A DNA stretch of 58,614 nucleotides from Actinomycetes bacterium (GTDB lineage: Bacteria > Actinomycetota > Acidimicrobiia > Acidimicrobiales > RAAP-2), in assembly GCA_021810205.1 (NCBI GenBank), contig JAJZJC010000005.1, positions 1 through 58,614 of the forward strand, given 5' to 3'. Below are positions 42,930 to 51,449 of this stretch, in pieces. How positions within the stretch are numbered: position 1 is the first letter of the stretch; every line of letters begins with the position of its first letter. The notes under the pieces were generated by a model. That model worked only from the letters and a program-made list of their open reading frames with translations. It did no database searches and was not told the origin of the DNA. The translations under genes and the position numbers were made by a program.

Positions 42930-43841
42930 CTAGGTCGCGGTCCGCAGTGCCGCCGCGTCGAGCCTGGTGAGGACGCGCGTCGCCTCACCTTCGAGCTCCG
43001 GAGGAGCCTCACCGAGCGGAAGGCGGCAGTGCCCCGCGGGCAGGCCGAGCGCACGGCACGCGGCCTTGGCGGGGAGCGGGTTCGGGAACGCCTCGGTGGA
43101 CTCGAAGTCGTAGGACTCCACCAGCTTGGCGTTCAGGCGGGCTGCGGTCTCGACGTCGCCCTTCAGTGCTGCTGTGACCATGTCGTGCATCTCACGCCCC
43201 GCCCAGTGCGCGCACACCGAGATGACCCCGACGCCGCCGATCGATATGAGCGGGAGCGTGAGCGCGTCGTCGCCGCTGTAGAGCTCGAATCCCTCGGGCG
43301 CCTGCGCGAGCAGTCGCGCCGAGCCCGCGGGATCGCCGGCAGCGTCCTTCACCGCGACGATGTTGGGCACTTGGGTCGCCAGCCGCAGCATCGTGTGCAG
43401 TCCGATGCGCCGCCCCGAGCGCACGGGGATGTCGTAGAGGACCACCGGCAGCGACGTGGCGCAGGCGACCGCCGAGAAGTGCGCGAACAGCCCGTCCTGC
43501 GAGGGACGGTTGTAGTAAGGGGTGACCACCAGCACGGCGTCGACACCGCAGTCGGTCGCCAGCTTGGTGAGCTCGATCGAGTGGCGGGTGTCGTTCGTAC
43601 CGGTGCCGGCAATGACCGGTACCTCGACGCTCTCGGCAACCGCTCGCCAGAGCGCGCCTGCCTCCTCGGCGGAGAGCACCGGTCCCTCACCGGTGGTGCC
43701 GGCGACGATCAGCCCGTCGCTGCCATTGGCAGTGAGCCAACGCGCCAAGTGGACGGCGCCGTCGATGTCGAGCGAGCCGTCGGGCATGAACGGCGTCACC
43801 ATCGCCGTGAGGACGGCACCAAAGCGAGCGGGACGCATCAT
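42930..43841 (-). CDS. dapA: 4-hydroxy-tetrahydrodipicolinate synthase
   Basis: About 303 residues, a TIM barrel. The Schiff-base lysine is in NIVAVKDAAGD (about 167), the tyrosine in VVTPYYNRPSQDG (about 112), and GTTGEGPVLSAEE and YDIPVRSG are family motifs. It condenses pyruvate and aspartate semialdehyde, the first step towards diaminopimelate. The ATG/ATG start fits the family. It is cotranscribed with rnj. The 66-base gap to the diiron gene contains a GC-rich hairpin but no T run. Confidence 0.95.
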   Translation of the reverse strand: MMRPARFGAVLTAMVTPFMPDGSLDIDGAVHLARWLTANGSDGLIVAGTTGEGPVLSAEEAGALWRAVAESVEVPVIAGTGTNDTRHSIELTKLATDCGVDAVLVVTPYYNRPSQDGLFAHFSAVACATSLPVVLYDIPVRSGRRIGLHTMLRLATQVPNIVAVKDAAGDPAGSARLLAQAPEGFELYSGDDALTLPLISIGGVGVISVCAHWAGREMHDMVTAALKGDVETAARLNAKLVESYDFESTEAFPNPLPAKAACRALGLPAGHCRLPLGEAPPELEGEATRVLTRLDAAALRTAT

Positions 43842-43907
43842 CGCGTCACGCTACCAGGGTCCATGCGCGGCCCTTTGGGGGCGCCCGGGTGACCGGGGGC
43901 CCGGACG

Positions 43908-45062
43908 CTAGGCGACGTGGCGGTCCACCGGGGAGCCGTCGGCGACGGCGTCGAGCTCTTGCTCCGTGTCGACGAGGTCTTCGAACGCGATCGCGCCCAT
44001 CTCGGTGAACTTCTGGCGCAGCCATCCATCGGCGGCGTCGAGGAGCCCCAGTTTCTTGAGGTTCGGCACGATCTTGGAGAACAAGAGGATCTGGAACTCG
44101 TCGTTCTGCGGCGACCGCGACATCACGGTGACAACGTCGTCGACGGGCACCTCCAACCGGTGCCACACCTCCTGCATGGCCATACGGTCCTTCATGCGGA
44201 CGGCGGCCTCGAAGGCGAACTCCTGGCGCTCGCGCAGCTCCGCGGCGCTCAGCTCCTGGTAGTAGTCCTGGAGGCTGATCACGCCGAACGCCACGTGGCG
44301 CGCCTCGTCGGCCATCACGTAGCGCAGGAGCTGCTTCAAGAGCGGCTCCTGGGTGGTGGCGTGGATGAGGCCGAAGGCGGCGAGCGCCAGGCCCTCGACC
44401 ATGATCTGCATCCCGAGGTAGGTCATGTCCCAGCGCCGGTCGGCGATGATGTCGTCGAGGAGCAGGCCCAGGTGCGCGTTGATGGGATAGTGGCCAGACA
44501 GCTTCTCGTCGAGATAGCGGGAGAACACCTCGACGTGGCGGGCCTCGTCCATGACCTGGGTCGACGCATAGTACTTGGCGTCCATCCACGGCACCGTTTC
44601 GACGATCTTGGAGGTGCACAGCAGCGCCCCCTGCTCACCGTGCATGAACTGGGACAGCATCCAGTTCTGGTACTCGATACCGAGCCGCAGCCACTCCTTG
44701 TCACCCCAGCGTTCGAGAGCGGTGCCGGCGACGTCGCTGTCGGACCAGCCGAGCTGCCCAGGGTTCGCCTCTTGGTTCAAGAGGACCACCCGCTCCTGGT
44801 CTACCTCGGTCTGCCACGGCAGGTCGGTCTGCGCGTTCCACTGAGCCCGCTTCGCCTTCTCGTAGAGCTTGTCGAGGCGGGGCCGGGCGCCCTTCTCGTA
44901 ATCCCAGGTGAACTCAGCAGGGCAGTTGTCGACTACCGCGTGGTGGCCCTCGGGATCCTCGTGCCCGACGGTAGCGAACACTGCCGCGAGGTCGCGCACG
45001 TCGGCGCGACCGATCAGCTCTTCGTTCGAGTGCATACCGTCCTCGATCGACGTCGTCATCAT
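43908..45062 (-). CDS. ferritin-like diiron protein (R2-like/AurF-like oxygenase candidate)
   Basis: About 384 residues, mostly helical. Iron ligands fit a ferritin-like four-helix bundle: FMHGEQGALL, VMDEARHVEVF, MVEGLALAAFG and MADEARHVAFG. That is two EX2H pairs and two further glutamates, as in ribonucleotide reductase R2, fatty-acid desaturases and the AurF N-oxygenase. It probably uses O2 to oxidise an unknown substrate. AAGGGAG before ATG 45062 makes this start likely; a GTG at 45140 would add 26 residues made of DETV repeats. It follows a TetR regulator by 100 bases and is preceded by no other promoter space, so the two form an operon. Confidence 0.8.
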   Translation of the reverse strand: MMTTSIEDGMHSNEELIGRADVRDLAAVFATVGHEDPEGHHAVVDNCPAEFTWDYEKGARPRLDKLYEKAKRAQWNAQTDLPWQTEVDQERVVLLNQEANPGQLGWSDSDVAGTALERWGDKEWLRLGIEYQNWMLSQFMHGEQGALLCTSKIVETVPWMDAKYYASTQVMDEARHVEVFSRYLDEKLSGHYPINAHLGLLLDDIIADRRWDMTYLGMQIMVEGLALAAFGLIHATTQEPLLKQLLRYVMADEARHVAFGVISLQDYYQELSAAELRERQEFAFEAAVRMKDRMAMQEVWHRLEVPVDDVVTVMSRSPQNDEFQILLFSKIVPNLKKLGLLDAADGWLRQKFTEMGAIAFEDLVDTEQELDAVADGSPVDRHVA

Positions 45063-45089
45063 CTCGCTCCCTTCGGCCATTGCGAACCT

Positions 45090-45140
45090 CACTGTCTCGT
45101 CCACTGTCTCGTCCACTGTCTCGTCCACTGTCTCGTCCAC
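45090..45140 (-). repeat. 12-bp tandem repeat at the 5' end of the diiron gene
   Basis: Four perfect copies of CACTGTCTCGTC (plus strand) and three more bases. On the coding strand each unit contains a GTG and would read Asp-Glu-Thr-Val. A GAGGAG lies about 10 bases before the first GTG. The array is either an N-terminal tail or part of the leader. Confidence 0.95.
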
Positions 45141-45162
45141 GTCGGACCATCTCCTCGGCCGG

Positions 45163-45753
45163 TCATGCGTCCACCCAGAGCCTGAGTGCCTGGATGCCCG
45201 GGAGGACGAACGTCGCCACGAGCCGCTCCACCGCCCTCGGATCGTCCAGGTCGATGCCGTCGTCGGGACAGACCAGGTACGAGATGACGATGCGCGTCAC
45301 CCACTCGGCGGCGCGCGCGGCGTCCGCAGGCTCCAGCCACCGCTCGAAGTAGGGCGCGGCGAAGCTGGTCGTGGCCTCGAGCAGCCGGTCCAGCCCGGCG
45401 AACGTGAGGTGCGGGAGGATGGTCCCCGGCTCGTGCGAGAGGAGGTAGGCGATCACCTCGTGAGTGGACAGCTCGCGGGCAGCCTCGCACATGGCGCGCA
45501 CGACCAGTGACTCGAGGTCCTGCGCCTCCCCCATCGCCGCGCCGAGCGCGGAGAAGAGCCGGCAGACCTCGGACTCGACCACGGCCTGCACGACGGCGTC
45601 CTTGCCCCCGGGGAACAAGCGATAGAGGGTGGCTCGGGAGATCCCTGCGTCGCGCGCGACGTCGTCGACCGTGGTCTTGGCGAGGCCGCTCTTGGCAAGG
45701 CAGCGCAATGCGGCATCGACGACACGTGCTCGTGACGACGAGCGGTCGTCCAC
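45163..45753 (-). CDS. TetR family transcriptional regulator (adjacent to the diiron gene)
   Basis: About 196 residues. The TetR helix-turn-helix reads LAKTTVDDVARDAGISRATLYRLFPGG in two pieces near residues 22-48, and the rest is an unclassified ligand domain. GTG 45753 is preferred over ATG 45789 because GGGAGGG stands 6 bases before it and the ATG would fall on the predicted transcription start. It is likely the first gene of an operon with the diiron protein and may control it and itself. It closely resembles the upstream TetR protein in the DNA-binding part, pointing to duplication. Confidence 0.9.
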   Translation of the reverse strand: MDDRSSSRARVVDAALRCLAKSGLAKTTVDDVARDAGISRATLYRLFPGGKDAVVQAVVESEVCRLFSALGAAMGEAQDLESLVVRAMCEAARELSTHEVIAYLLSHEPGTILPHLTFAGLDRLLEATTSFAAPYFERWLEPADAARAAEWVTRIVISYLVCPDDGIDLDDPRAVERLVATFVLPGIQALRLWVDA

Positions 45754-45795
45754 GCCGTGCCCTCCCGAGACGCCGGTCACACGTCCCATCGTGGA

Positions 45796-45825
45796 ACAGT
45801 AAGGCGAAAGATGTCTCAGCGTCAA
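45796..45825 (-). promoter_or_regulatory. candidate promoter of the TetR-diiron operon
   Basis: On the minus strand TTGACG (45820-45825) and TACTGT (45796-45801) are 18 bases apart, at the very end of the upstream TetR gene. Transcription would begin near 45789, about 36 bases before the GTG start. Confidence 0.55.
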
Positions 45826-46418
45826 CGCGTGGCCGTTGCAGGTCGTCGACGGGGTGGCAGGATCGCTCCCAGCAGCTGCGCGCGCACGAGACGTGCCGCG
45901 TCGGCCGGATCGTCGAGATCCCATCGGCCAGGCGACGAGATGTACGACAGGGCCATGCGTGCGAGGAACTGGGCCGCGTCGTGCGGCGCGATCCCCGGCG
46001 CGACCACCTGGCTCGTGAGGTAGGGCTCGAGAAAGGCTGCGATCCTCTGCTGCGCGTCGGCGCCTTCGACGGTGAGCTTTGGGAGCAGCACGTCCGGCTC
46101 GGTCTCCAAGACACGCTGGAGGACGCGGTGCTCGCGCACGTCGCGGTGCGCGAAGGCAAGACCCGCCTCGAGCACCGATTCGAGGGTGCCGGCGCCGCGC
46201 ACCGCCGCGTAGAGCCGGCCGAGGAAGCGGTCGGTCTCTCGCGCGACGACCGCGCCGAACAGCTCGTCGCGCCCGCCAGGGAAGTACCGGTAGACCGTCG
46301 CCCTCGAGATGCCGGCCTCGCGTGCAGCGTCTTCGACGGTGGTCTTGGCCAGCCCCCAGCGCGCGACGCACTCGGACGCGGCGCGCACGAGACGCGAGCG
46401 CACGTCCTGGCCGGGCAT
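45822..46418 (-). CDS. TetR family transcriptional regulator
   Basis: About 198 residues. The N-terminus (VRAASECVARWGLAKTTVED, then AAREAGISRATVYRYFPGG) is a standard TetR DNA-binding domain; the C-terminal domain ends LLGAILPPRRRPATATR. It starts 12 bases before the dapB stop region on the same strand, so it is probably read through from dapB. The DNA-binding helices share the phrase GLAKTTV-D-AR-AGISRAT-YR-FPGG with the next TetR protein, so the two may recognise related sites. Target and ligand are unknown. Confidence 0.9.
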   Translation of the reverse strand: MPGQDVRSRLVRAASECVARWGLAKTTVEDAAREAGISRATVYRYFPGGRDELFGAVVARETDRFLGRLYAAVRGAGTLESVLEAGLAFAHRDVREHRVLQRVLETEPDVLLPKLTVEGADAQQRIAAFLEPYLTSQVVAPGIAPHDAAQFLARMALSYISSPGRWDLDDPADAARLVRAQLLGAILPPRRRPATATR

Positions 46419-46430
46419 GTCAGGACAGCG

Positions 46431-47270
46431 TCATAGCCCGAGGAGGGACTCGAGCCCGACCGTGAGCCCGCGGCGACCCTGCACCTCGCGGACCGCCAAG
46501 AGGACCCCAGGCATGAACGATCGTCGGTCGAAGGAGTCGTGGCGGATCGTGAGGGACTGGCCGAGCGCGCCGAACACCACCTCTTCGTGCGCGACGAGCC
46601 CGGGGAGCCGCAGCGCGTGCACGCGGACGCCGCCCTCCGCTGCGCCCCCTCGCGCCCCTTCGACGACCATGTCGCTCGTGGCGTCGGGGGGCCACGGCGG
46701 GGCACCGGCAGCCTCGCGTGCCGCGGCGATCCGAGTCGCCGTGCGCAGCGCGGTCCCCGACGGCGCGTCGCGCTTGTTCTCGTGGTGGAGCTCGATGACC
46801 TCGGCACCCTCCATGTGGGGCGCCGCGAGCTCGCAGAAGCGCATCAGCAAGACGGCACCGATGGCGAAGTTCGGCGCCACCACCGCGTTGGCACGTCCGC
46901 CGTCGAAGCATCGCTCGAGATCGGCCATGTCCTTCGGGCCGAGCCCGGTCGTGCCGACGACCGCGTGGATACCGTGGGCCGCGCACCACGGCAGCGTGGC
47001 GCGCGCCGCGTCGGCGACGCTGAAGTCCACGACGACGTCCACGTCGGCGTCCGAAAGGATCTCGAGCTGTGCGCCCACGAGCATCTCCACGTGGGGCGCG
47101 TGTGCCACGGCTGCGCCGTGGAGCTCGGCCGCCCCGTCACCACCGGTGCCGAACGCCGGGTCGACGACCGCAGCGAGCACGAGGTCCGGCGCCTCGGCGA
47201 CGGCCGCGCAGACCTCCCGGCCCATCCGCCCGGCCCCTCCGACCACGCCCACCCGGATCACCGCGTTCAC
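46431..47270 (-). CDS. dapB: 4-hydroxy-tetrahydrodipicolinate reductase
   Basis: About 279 residues. The nucleotide-binding motif is VGVVGGAGRMGREV at the N-terminus. VVDFSVADAA, VVGTTGLG and the catalytic HHENKRDAPSGTAL (about 165) are present. It reduces the DapA product with NAD(P)H, the second diaminopimelate step. GTG 47270 overlaps the stop of the YfhO-type gene (GTGA); GTG 47261 is a close alternative. The position just after the pnp-M16 protease block is as in mycobacteria, but here the large membrane protein gene is inserted between. Confidence 0.95.
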   Translation of the reverse strand: MNAVIRVGVVGGAGRMGREVCAAVAEAPDLVLAAVVDPAFGTGGDGAAELHGAAVAHAPHVEMLVGAQLEILSDADVDVVVDFSVADAARATLPWCAAHGIHAVVGTTGLGPKDMADLERCFDGGRANAVVAPNFAIGAVLLMRFCELAAPHMEGAEVIELHHENKRDAPSGTALRTATRIAAAREAAGAPPWPPDATSDMVVEGARGGAAEGGVRVHALRLPGLVAHEEVVFGALGQSLTIRHDSFDRRSFMPGVLLAVREVQGRRGLTVGLESLLGL

Positions 47271-50113
47271 GCTATCGGCTGGACGCCAATGCCTCGTGAG
47301 CGGGCTCGCCGCCGGTCGATCATCACGGTCGCGCCGAACCCGGCGAACCCGGCGAGCGCGACGAGCGTGCCCACGGCACCGAGGTCCAGGTTCGGCGCGC
47401 GGTAGGTGAAGGTCAGCGTCCAGGATCCCCCCGGTACCCGCACCGACTGGACAAGGCCATGGCGGTGCACGGGCACCTGCTCGGACCGTCCATCTCGCCT
47501 CCCCACGAGCCGCGCGTGCCACCCAGGCAGGTACGACTCGCTCCACACGACGGTCACCGGCCGGGTGGCGGTCACCCGGTCGACGCTCGTCCCCCACTCG
47601 CTCGCCCGCACCTGTCGGACCGACGATCCTGGCGCCGGATGTGTCAACCACACCGGGGGGTGGACCGGCACGCTGCGAACGAAGCGTGCAAGCTGACCGT
47701 AGGTGCCGGTGAACCGCCACACCGACGTGTCGAGTCCCGCCTGGAGGGGGCCGTCGAACGCCCAGGCGCCGCGCGTCCCTCTCGCCGTCGAGGACTCCGA
47801 CACCGTCCCTGGCACGTGCTCGACGACGATACCGTCCGCCGTCTGCGCTCGGACGAAGGTGGCGGTCCATCCCGCCGCGCTGCGCGTCATGGTCTGCCTC
47901 GGCACGCGGACCGCGCCCGTGGGCGTGACCACGGCGACCTCGGGCCTCACCGTACGCGGGCCCGCCGACGAGCCGGAGCCCGCGACGACGAGTGTGACCG
48001 CGCTGAGTGCGGTGGTGAATCCCAAGTAGAGCGCCTGACGCGCGGTGCCGGCTGGCTGGACGCCCCCAGGTGCTGCGCGCCGTGGACCCCGGACGCCACT
48101 GCACGGTGGTGGCGCGGGGGGCACGCTCCCTGTCGCGCCGAGCCCGCGCGCGAGCTCGCTCGGGACCGCGAGCAGGGTCGCGAGGCGCAGCTGCCCGAAG
48201 GTGCCGCGGGCGAGCGCGCACCCTGTCATCGAGTCGAAGGTGTGCGTGCCCGTCGCCGCCGCGTACACGGCGCCGAGGATCGAGCCGTAGCCCTGGACGC
48301 TCGGGGCCTTGGAGAACGCATTCAGGTCCGGCTGACCGATCCTCGTGACGGCGCCCCCGTTGAACATCGAGGTCTGGACGATCGCGAACCGTCCGGTCGT
48401 TCCGACGACGGCCGCTGCGTCGGCATGCGTTGGTTCGAGCGTGATTGTCGAGCGCGTCGCGAGGTCACTGGTCGCGAGCACGAGGAGTGCGATGTCCGCG
48501 ACGACGATGCCCACGAGGAGACGACGGCGCGCGCGCGCCCCGAAGTGACGCCATCCGACGAGCAGCACCGCGACCGCCGCCGCCACGGCCATCGACGCCG
48601 CGAACCACGGCCACAGCCCGACGGCGAGGTGCGCGCTGCGCGCCGCGACGCCCAGCCAGCCCTCCATCGCTCCCGGCGCGGCGAGCGTCACCGCGCACAG
48701 AACGACGACGGTGGCGGCCGGGACGAGCGCGAGAGCGAGCCGCCAGCCAGCCGTCCCACTGCGCTGTGCCGCGGCACGCCCGCTGCACAGGCCGTCGAGC
48801 CAGAAGGCGAGGAGCACAGCAAGCGCCAGGTCGGCGATCTCGACGTTTCTACTCTGGAGCCGCGTCTTGCCGAAGAGCGGAATGGCCTGCCACAGGTGGC
48901 CCAGCGGCGTGGACGAGCCCCATGCCAAGAAGAGCCCGAGCACCAGGATCACCAGCCACATCCCCCAGTCCGAGGACGCGCGGCTGCGGCGCCGTCCGAA
49001 GGTACGCGTGAGCAGGACGAGCACCGCGCTGAGCGGGAGGAGCCCGACGTAGCTCGTGACCTCGACGAGGTTGTAGTGGGCGAAGTACGCCGGCTGGCCG
49101 AAGTGCCCGGCGCCGCCGAGGAGGTCGGGCACGAAGAGCAGCAGGCTCCATCGCGTGGGAAGCGAGCCCGCGCCGAAGAACGAGTAGGACTCGACCGAGC
49201 GCTGCGAGAGCTGGATGAACGACCACCCCGGAGCCAGCTCCGCCGCGGCGAGCGCCACCCCCCATGCGCCGGCGAGAACAGCGAGCCCGAGGTAGGTCGC
49301 ACGACGCCGCCACGCGACGACCACACCCCGATACGGGCGCACCACGAGCCAGAGGCCGACGGCGGTACCCACGATCTCGGTCTCCGCGATGCAACGAGGC
49401 TCGCCGGTCAGCGCTTCGAGGCCGACGAGGGCTGCGAGCAACGCGACCCACGGCCACGGCGATGCGCTACGCGCCTCCGCCGTGGCCGTGGCGGGTCCGG
49501 TGCCCAAGAGCACCCACGAGAGCCGGATCTCTGCAAGGACGAGGAGCGGCATCCATGCCGTCCCCTGGACGAGCGCGATGTGGACGACCTGCGCCGCCAT
49601 CGTCCCGGAGAACGCGAAGGTGATGGCACCGAGGAAGCTCGGGAGCGGACGCAGCCGGTACTGGCGGCACAGCGCGTACAGCCCGAGCCCGCCTGCCCAG
49701 TAGACGCCGAGCAGGTTCACGACCCAGGCTGCCACCGGTGCGAGCACGACGAAGGCGAAGGTGAACGGATAGAAGGACCCGGCGTTCAGCCCGCCGAGCA
49801 GCGGGGAGCCCGACCAGATGTAGGGGTTCCAAAGGGGCAGGTGCCCAGCACGCATCTGGGCCCCCGACAGCGCGCGCAGCGGGAAGTTCTGGATGAGGTT
49901 GTCGCCCGTGATGTCGGGCCAGCCCAGCAACGCCGGGACGACGAACAGCACGAGCGGCAGCACGACGAGCACCGCGACGGCGTTTCGGTCCGCCGACGAC
50001 AGCCGTGCACGGACACGTCGGCCACCCCCAGCGCGGTAACGCGTCCGTGCAGCGCCGGCGGCGCTGTCGTCCGAGCCCACCTCGGTGGCGCTCCTCCCCG
50101 ACCCCGTTCGCAT
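47267..50113 (-). CDS. large YfhO-type membrane protein (putative glycosyltransferase-like)
   Basis: About 948 residues. Roughly 12 membrane helices fill residues 45-560, and an extracytoplasmic beta-rich part (about 570-915) precedes a final helix (LGAVGTLVALAGFAGFGATV). The N-terminal phrase DNLIQNFPLRAL, then HLPLWNPYIWSGSPLLGGLN, is typical of the YfhO/GT-C-like family, some of which are needed to glycosylate lipoteichoic acid. An acidic pair in the first loop (PDITGD) would suit a lipid-linked sugar donor. The acceptor here is unknown. ATG 50113 follows GAGG at 9 bases. It lies between the M16 peptidase and dapB and is coupled to dapB. Confidence 0.82.
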   Translation of the reverse strand: MRTGSGRSATEVGSDDSAAGAARTRYRAGGGRRVRARLSSADRNAVAVLVVLPLVLFVVPALLGWPDITGDNLIQNFPLRALSGAQMRAGHLPLWNPYIWSGSPLLGGLNAGSFYPFTFAFVVLAPVAAWVVNLLGVYWAGGLGLYALCRQYRLRPLPSFLGAITFAFSGTMAAQVVHIALVQGTAWMPLLVLAEIRLSWVLLGTGPATATAEARSASPWPWVALLAALVGLEALTGEPRCIAETEIVGTAVGLWLVVRPYRGVVVAWRRRATYLGLAVLAGAWGVALAAAELAPGWSFIQLSQRSVESYSFFGAGSLPTRWSLLLFVPDLLGGAGHFGQPAYFAHYNLVEVTSYVGLLPLSAVLVLLTRTFGRRRSRASSDWGMWLVILVLGLFLAWGSSTPLGHLWQAIPLFGKTRLQSRNVEIADLALAVLLAFWLDGLCSGRAAAQRSGTAGWRLALALVPAATVVVLCAVTLAAPGAMEGWLGVAARSAHLAVGLWPWFAASMAVAAAVAVLLVGWRHFGARARRRLLVGIVVADIALLVLATSDLATRSTITLEPTHADAAAVVGTTGRFAIVQTSMFNGGAVTRIGQPDLNAFSKAPSVQGYGSILGAVYAAATGTHTFDSMTGCALARGTFGQLRLATLLAVPSELARGLGATGSVPPAPPPCSGVRGPRRAAPGGVQPAGTARQALYLGFTTALSAVTLVVAGSGSSAGPRTVRPEVAVVTPTGAVRVPRQTMTRSAAGWTATFVRAQTADGIVVEHVPGTVSESSTARGTRGAWAFDGPLQAGLDTSVWRFTGTYGQLARFVRSVPVHPPVWLTHPAPGSSVRQVRASEWGTSVDRVTATRPVTVVWSESYLPGWHARLVGRRDGRSEQVPVHRHGLVQSVRVPGGSWTLTFTYRAPNLDLGAVGTLVALAGFAGFGATVMIDRRRARSRGIGVQPIA

Positions 50114-50153
50114 CGCGACGGGCCTCGCCGAGGGAGCCACCGCCGCGCAGTCC

Positions 50154-51449
50154 TCAGGCGGCGCGGCCCGAGAGCCCGAGCGCCGCTTGGTCGAAGGCCT
50201 CCTCGTCGAACGGGCCCACCACGGCGAGCGAGCGCGGCGCGGCGGCGAGAGCGGCGGCCACGCGCCGCACGTCGTCGGCCTCCACTGCGCCCACGCGTGC
50301 CAGCACCTCGTCGATGGTCCAGGCATGGTCGTAGAGCAGGACGGAGGAGCCCAGGCGGCTCATCCTCGCTCCTGAGTCCTCGTTCGACAAGAGCGTCTCG
50401 GAACGCAGGTTCCCCTTGGCGATCCGCAGCTCGCGCTCGGTGATGCCGTCGGTCGCGAGGTCCTCGAGCTCGGCGGTGGCGATCCGCAAGACCTCGTGTG
50501 CGTGCTCGGGCGCGGTACCCGCCGAGATGGTGAGGCATCCGGTGTCGTAGAAGCCGCTGCGATCCGACCAGATCGAGTACGCGAGCCCGCGCTCCTCGCG
50601 CACTTTCTGGAAGAGGCGGCTGGAGAGGCCGCCGCCCAGGACGACGTTCAAGACACCGAGCGGCCAGCGGTCGTCGTCGAAGCGTGACGCAGTCCGCATC
50701 GCGAGCACGAGGTGCGCCTGCTCGGTCGGGCGTCGCACCACCGACAGGGTGCGAACGTCGGAACCAACCGGCTGCCGGGCAGGAGCCGCGCCCCCGGGCC
50801 GGTGCGCGAAACGGTCCGCCAGCGCTGCCACGACGTCCTCGTGCGTGCAGTCACCGGCAACGGACACCACCATGTTGCGGGGACGATAGTGCTGCTCGAA
50901 GAACGCGCGGACGTCGGCCGTCGTGATCGACCCGACGCTCTCGGCCGTCCCGAGCGTGTCGCGCCCAAGCGGATGCCCCGCGAAGATCGCCGCCATCGCC
51001 TGCTCCGCAGCGAGGTCCGACGGCTCGTCGGCATGCATCAAGATCTCGTCGAGGATGACAGTGCGCTCTGCCTCCAGATCATGGGGTGCCAGGGCAGGCG
51101 TCTCCATGATGTCGCCCAGGATGTCGAAACCGAGCGACAGGTGCTCGGAGAGCAGGCGCACGTAGAACGCCGTGTACTCCTTGGTGGTGAACGCGTTGCA
51201 ATCGCCGCCGACCTCGTCGAGCGCCTCGGCGATCGCCGCGGCCGAACGCGTGGGGGTGCCCTTGAAGAGCAGGTGCTCCAAGAAGTGCGACGCTCCGGCG
51301 AACTCCACCGGCTCGTCGCGCGAGCCCGTCCCCACCCAGAAGCCGATCGCGACGGAGCTGACGTCGGGCATCGTCTCGGTGACGACCCGGAGTCCCGAGC
51401 CGAGCACCTCACTCGTGATCCCGGCGCCCCCCTGGCGCCGAGGACTCAC
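50154..51449 (-). CDS. M16 family zinc peptidase
   Basis: About 431 residues. The inverted zinc motif HFLEH is in GASHFLEHLLFKGTPTRSA (about 52-70), with the third ligand in ERTVILDEI about 75 residues later. The second M16 domain has GGGLSSRLFQKVREERGLAYS, needed for substrate holding. The single-chain size is that of mycobacterial PepR and mitochondrial processing peptidase beta relatives. It has no signal peptide. GTG 51449 overlaps the pnp stop (GTGA), so it is translated with pnp, an arrangement common in actinobacteria and firmicutes. Its substrate is unknown. Confidence 0.94.
   Translation of the reverse strand: MSPRRQGGAGITSEVLGSGLRVVTETMPDVSSVAIGFWVGTGSRDEPVEFAGASHFLEHLLFKGTPTRSAAAIAEALDEVGGDCNAFTTKEYTAFYVRLLSEHLSLGFDILGDIMETPALAPHDLEAERTVILDEILMHADEPSDLAAEQAMAAIFAGHPLGRDTLGTAESVGSITTADVRAFFEQHYRPRNMVVSVAGDCTHEDVVAALADRFAHRPGGAAPARQPVGSDVRTLSVVRRPTEQAHLVLAMRTASRFDDDRWPLGVLNVVLGGGLSSRLFQKVREERGLAYSIWSDRSGFYDTGCLTISAGTAPEHAHEVLRIATAELEDLATDGITERELRIAKGNLRSETLLSNEDSGARMSRLGSSVLLYDHAWTIDEVLARVGAVEADDVRRVAAALAAAPRSLAVVGPFDEEAFDQAALGLSGRAA

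Noticed and set aside
45090-45140. CRISPR-like array
   Set aside because: Units are 12 bp, directly adjoining and without spacers, and they are in frame with a gene.
47459-50443. Plus-strand frame of 994 codons over the YfhO-type gene
   Set aside because: The minus-strand product has clear membrane helices and family motifs; the plus-strand one is charged low-complexity sequence.
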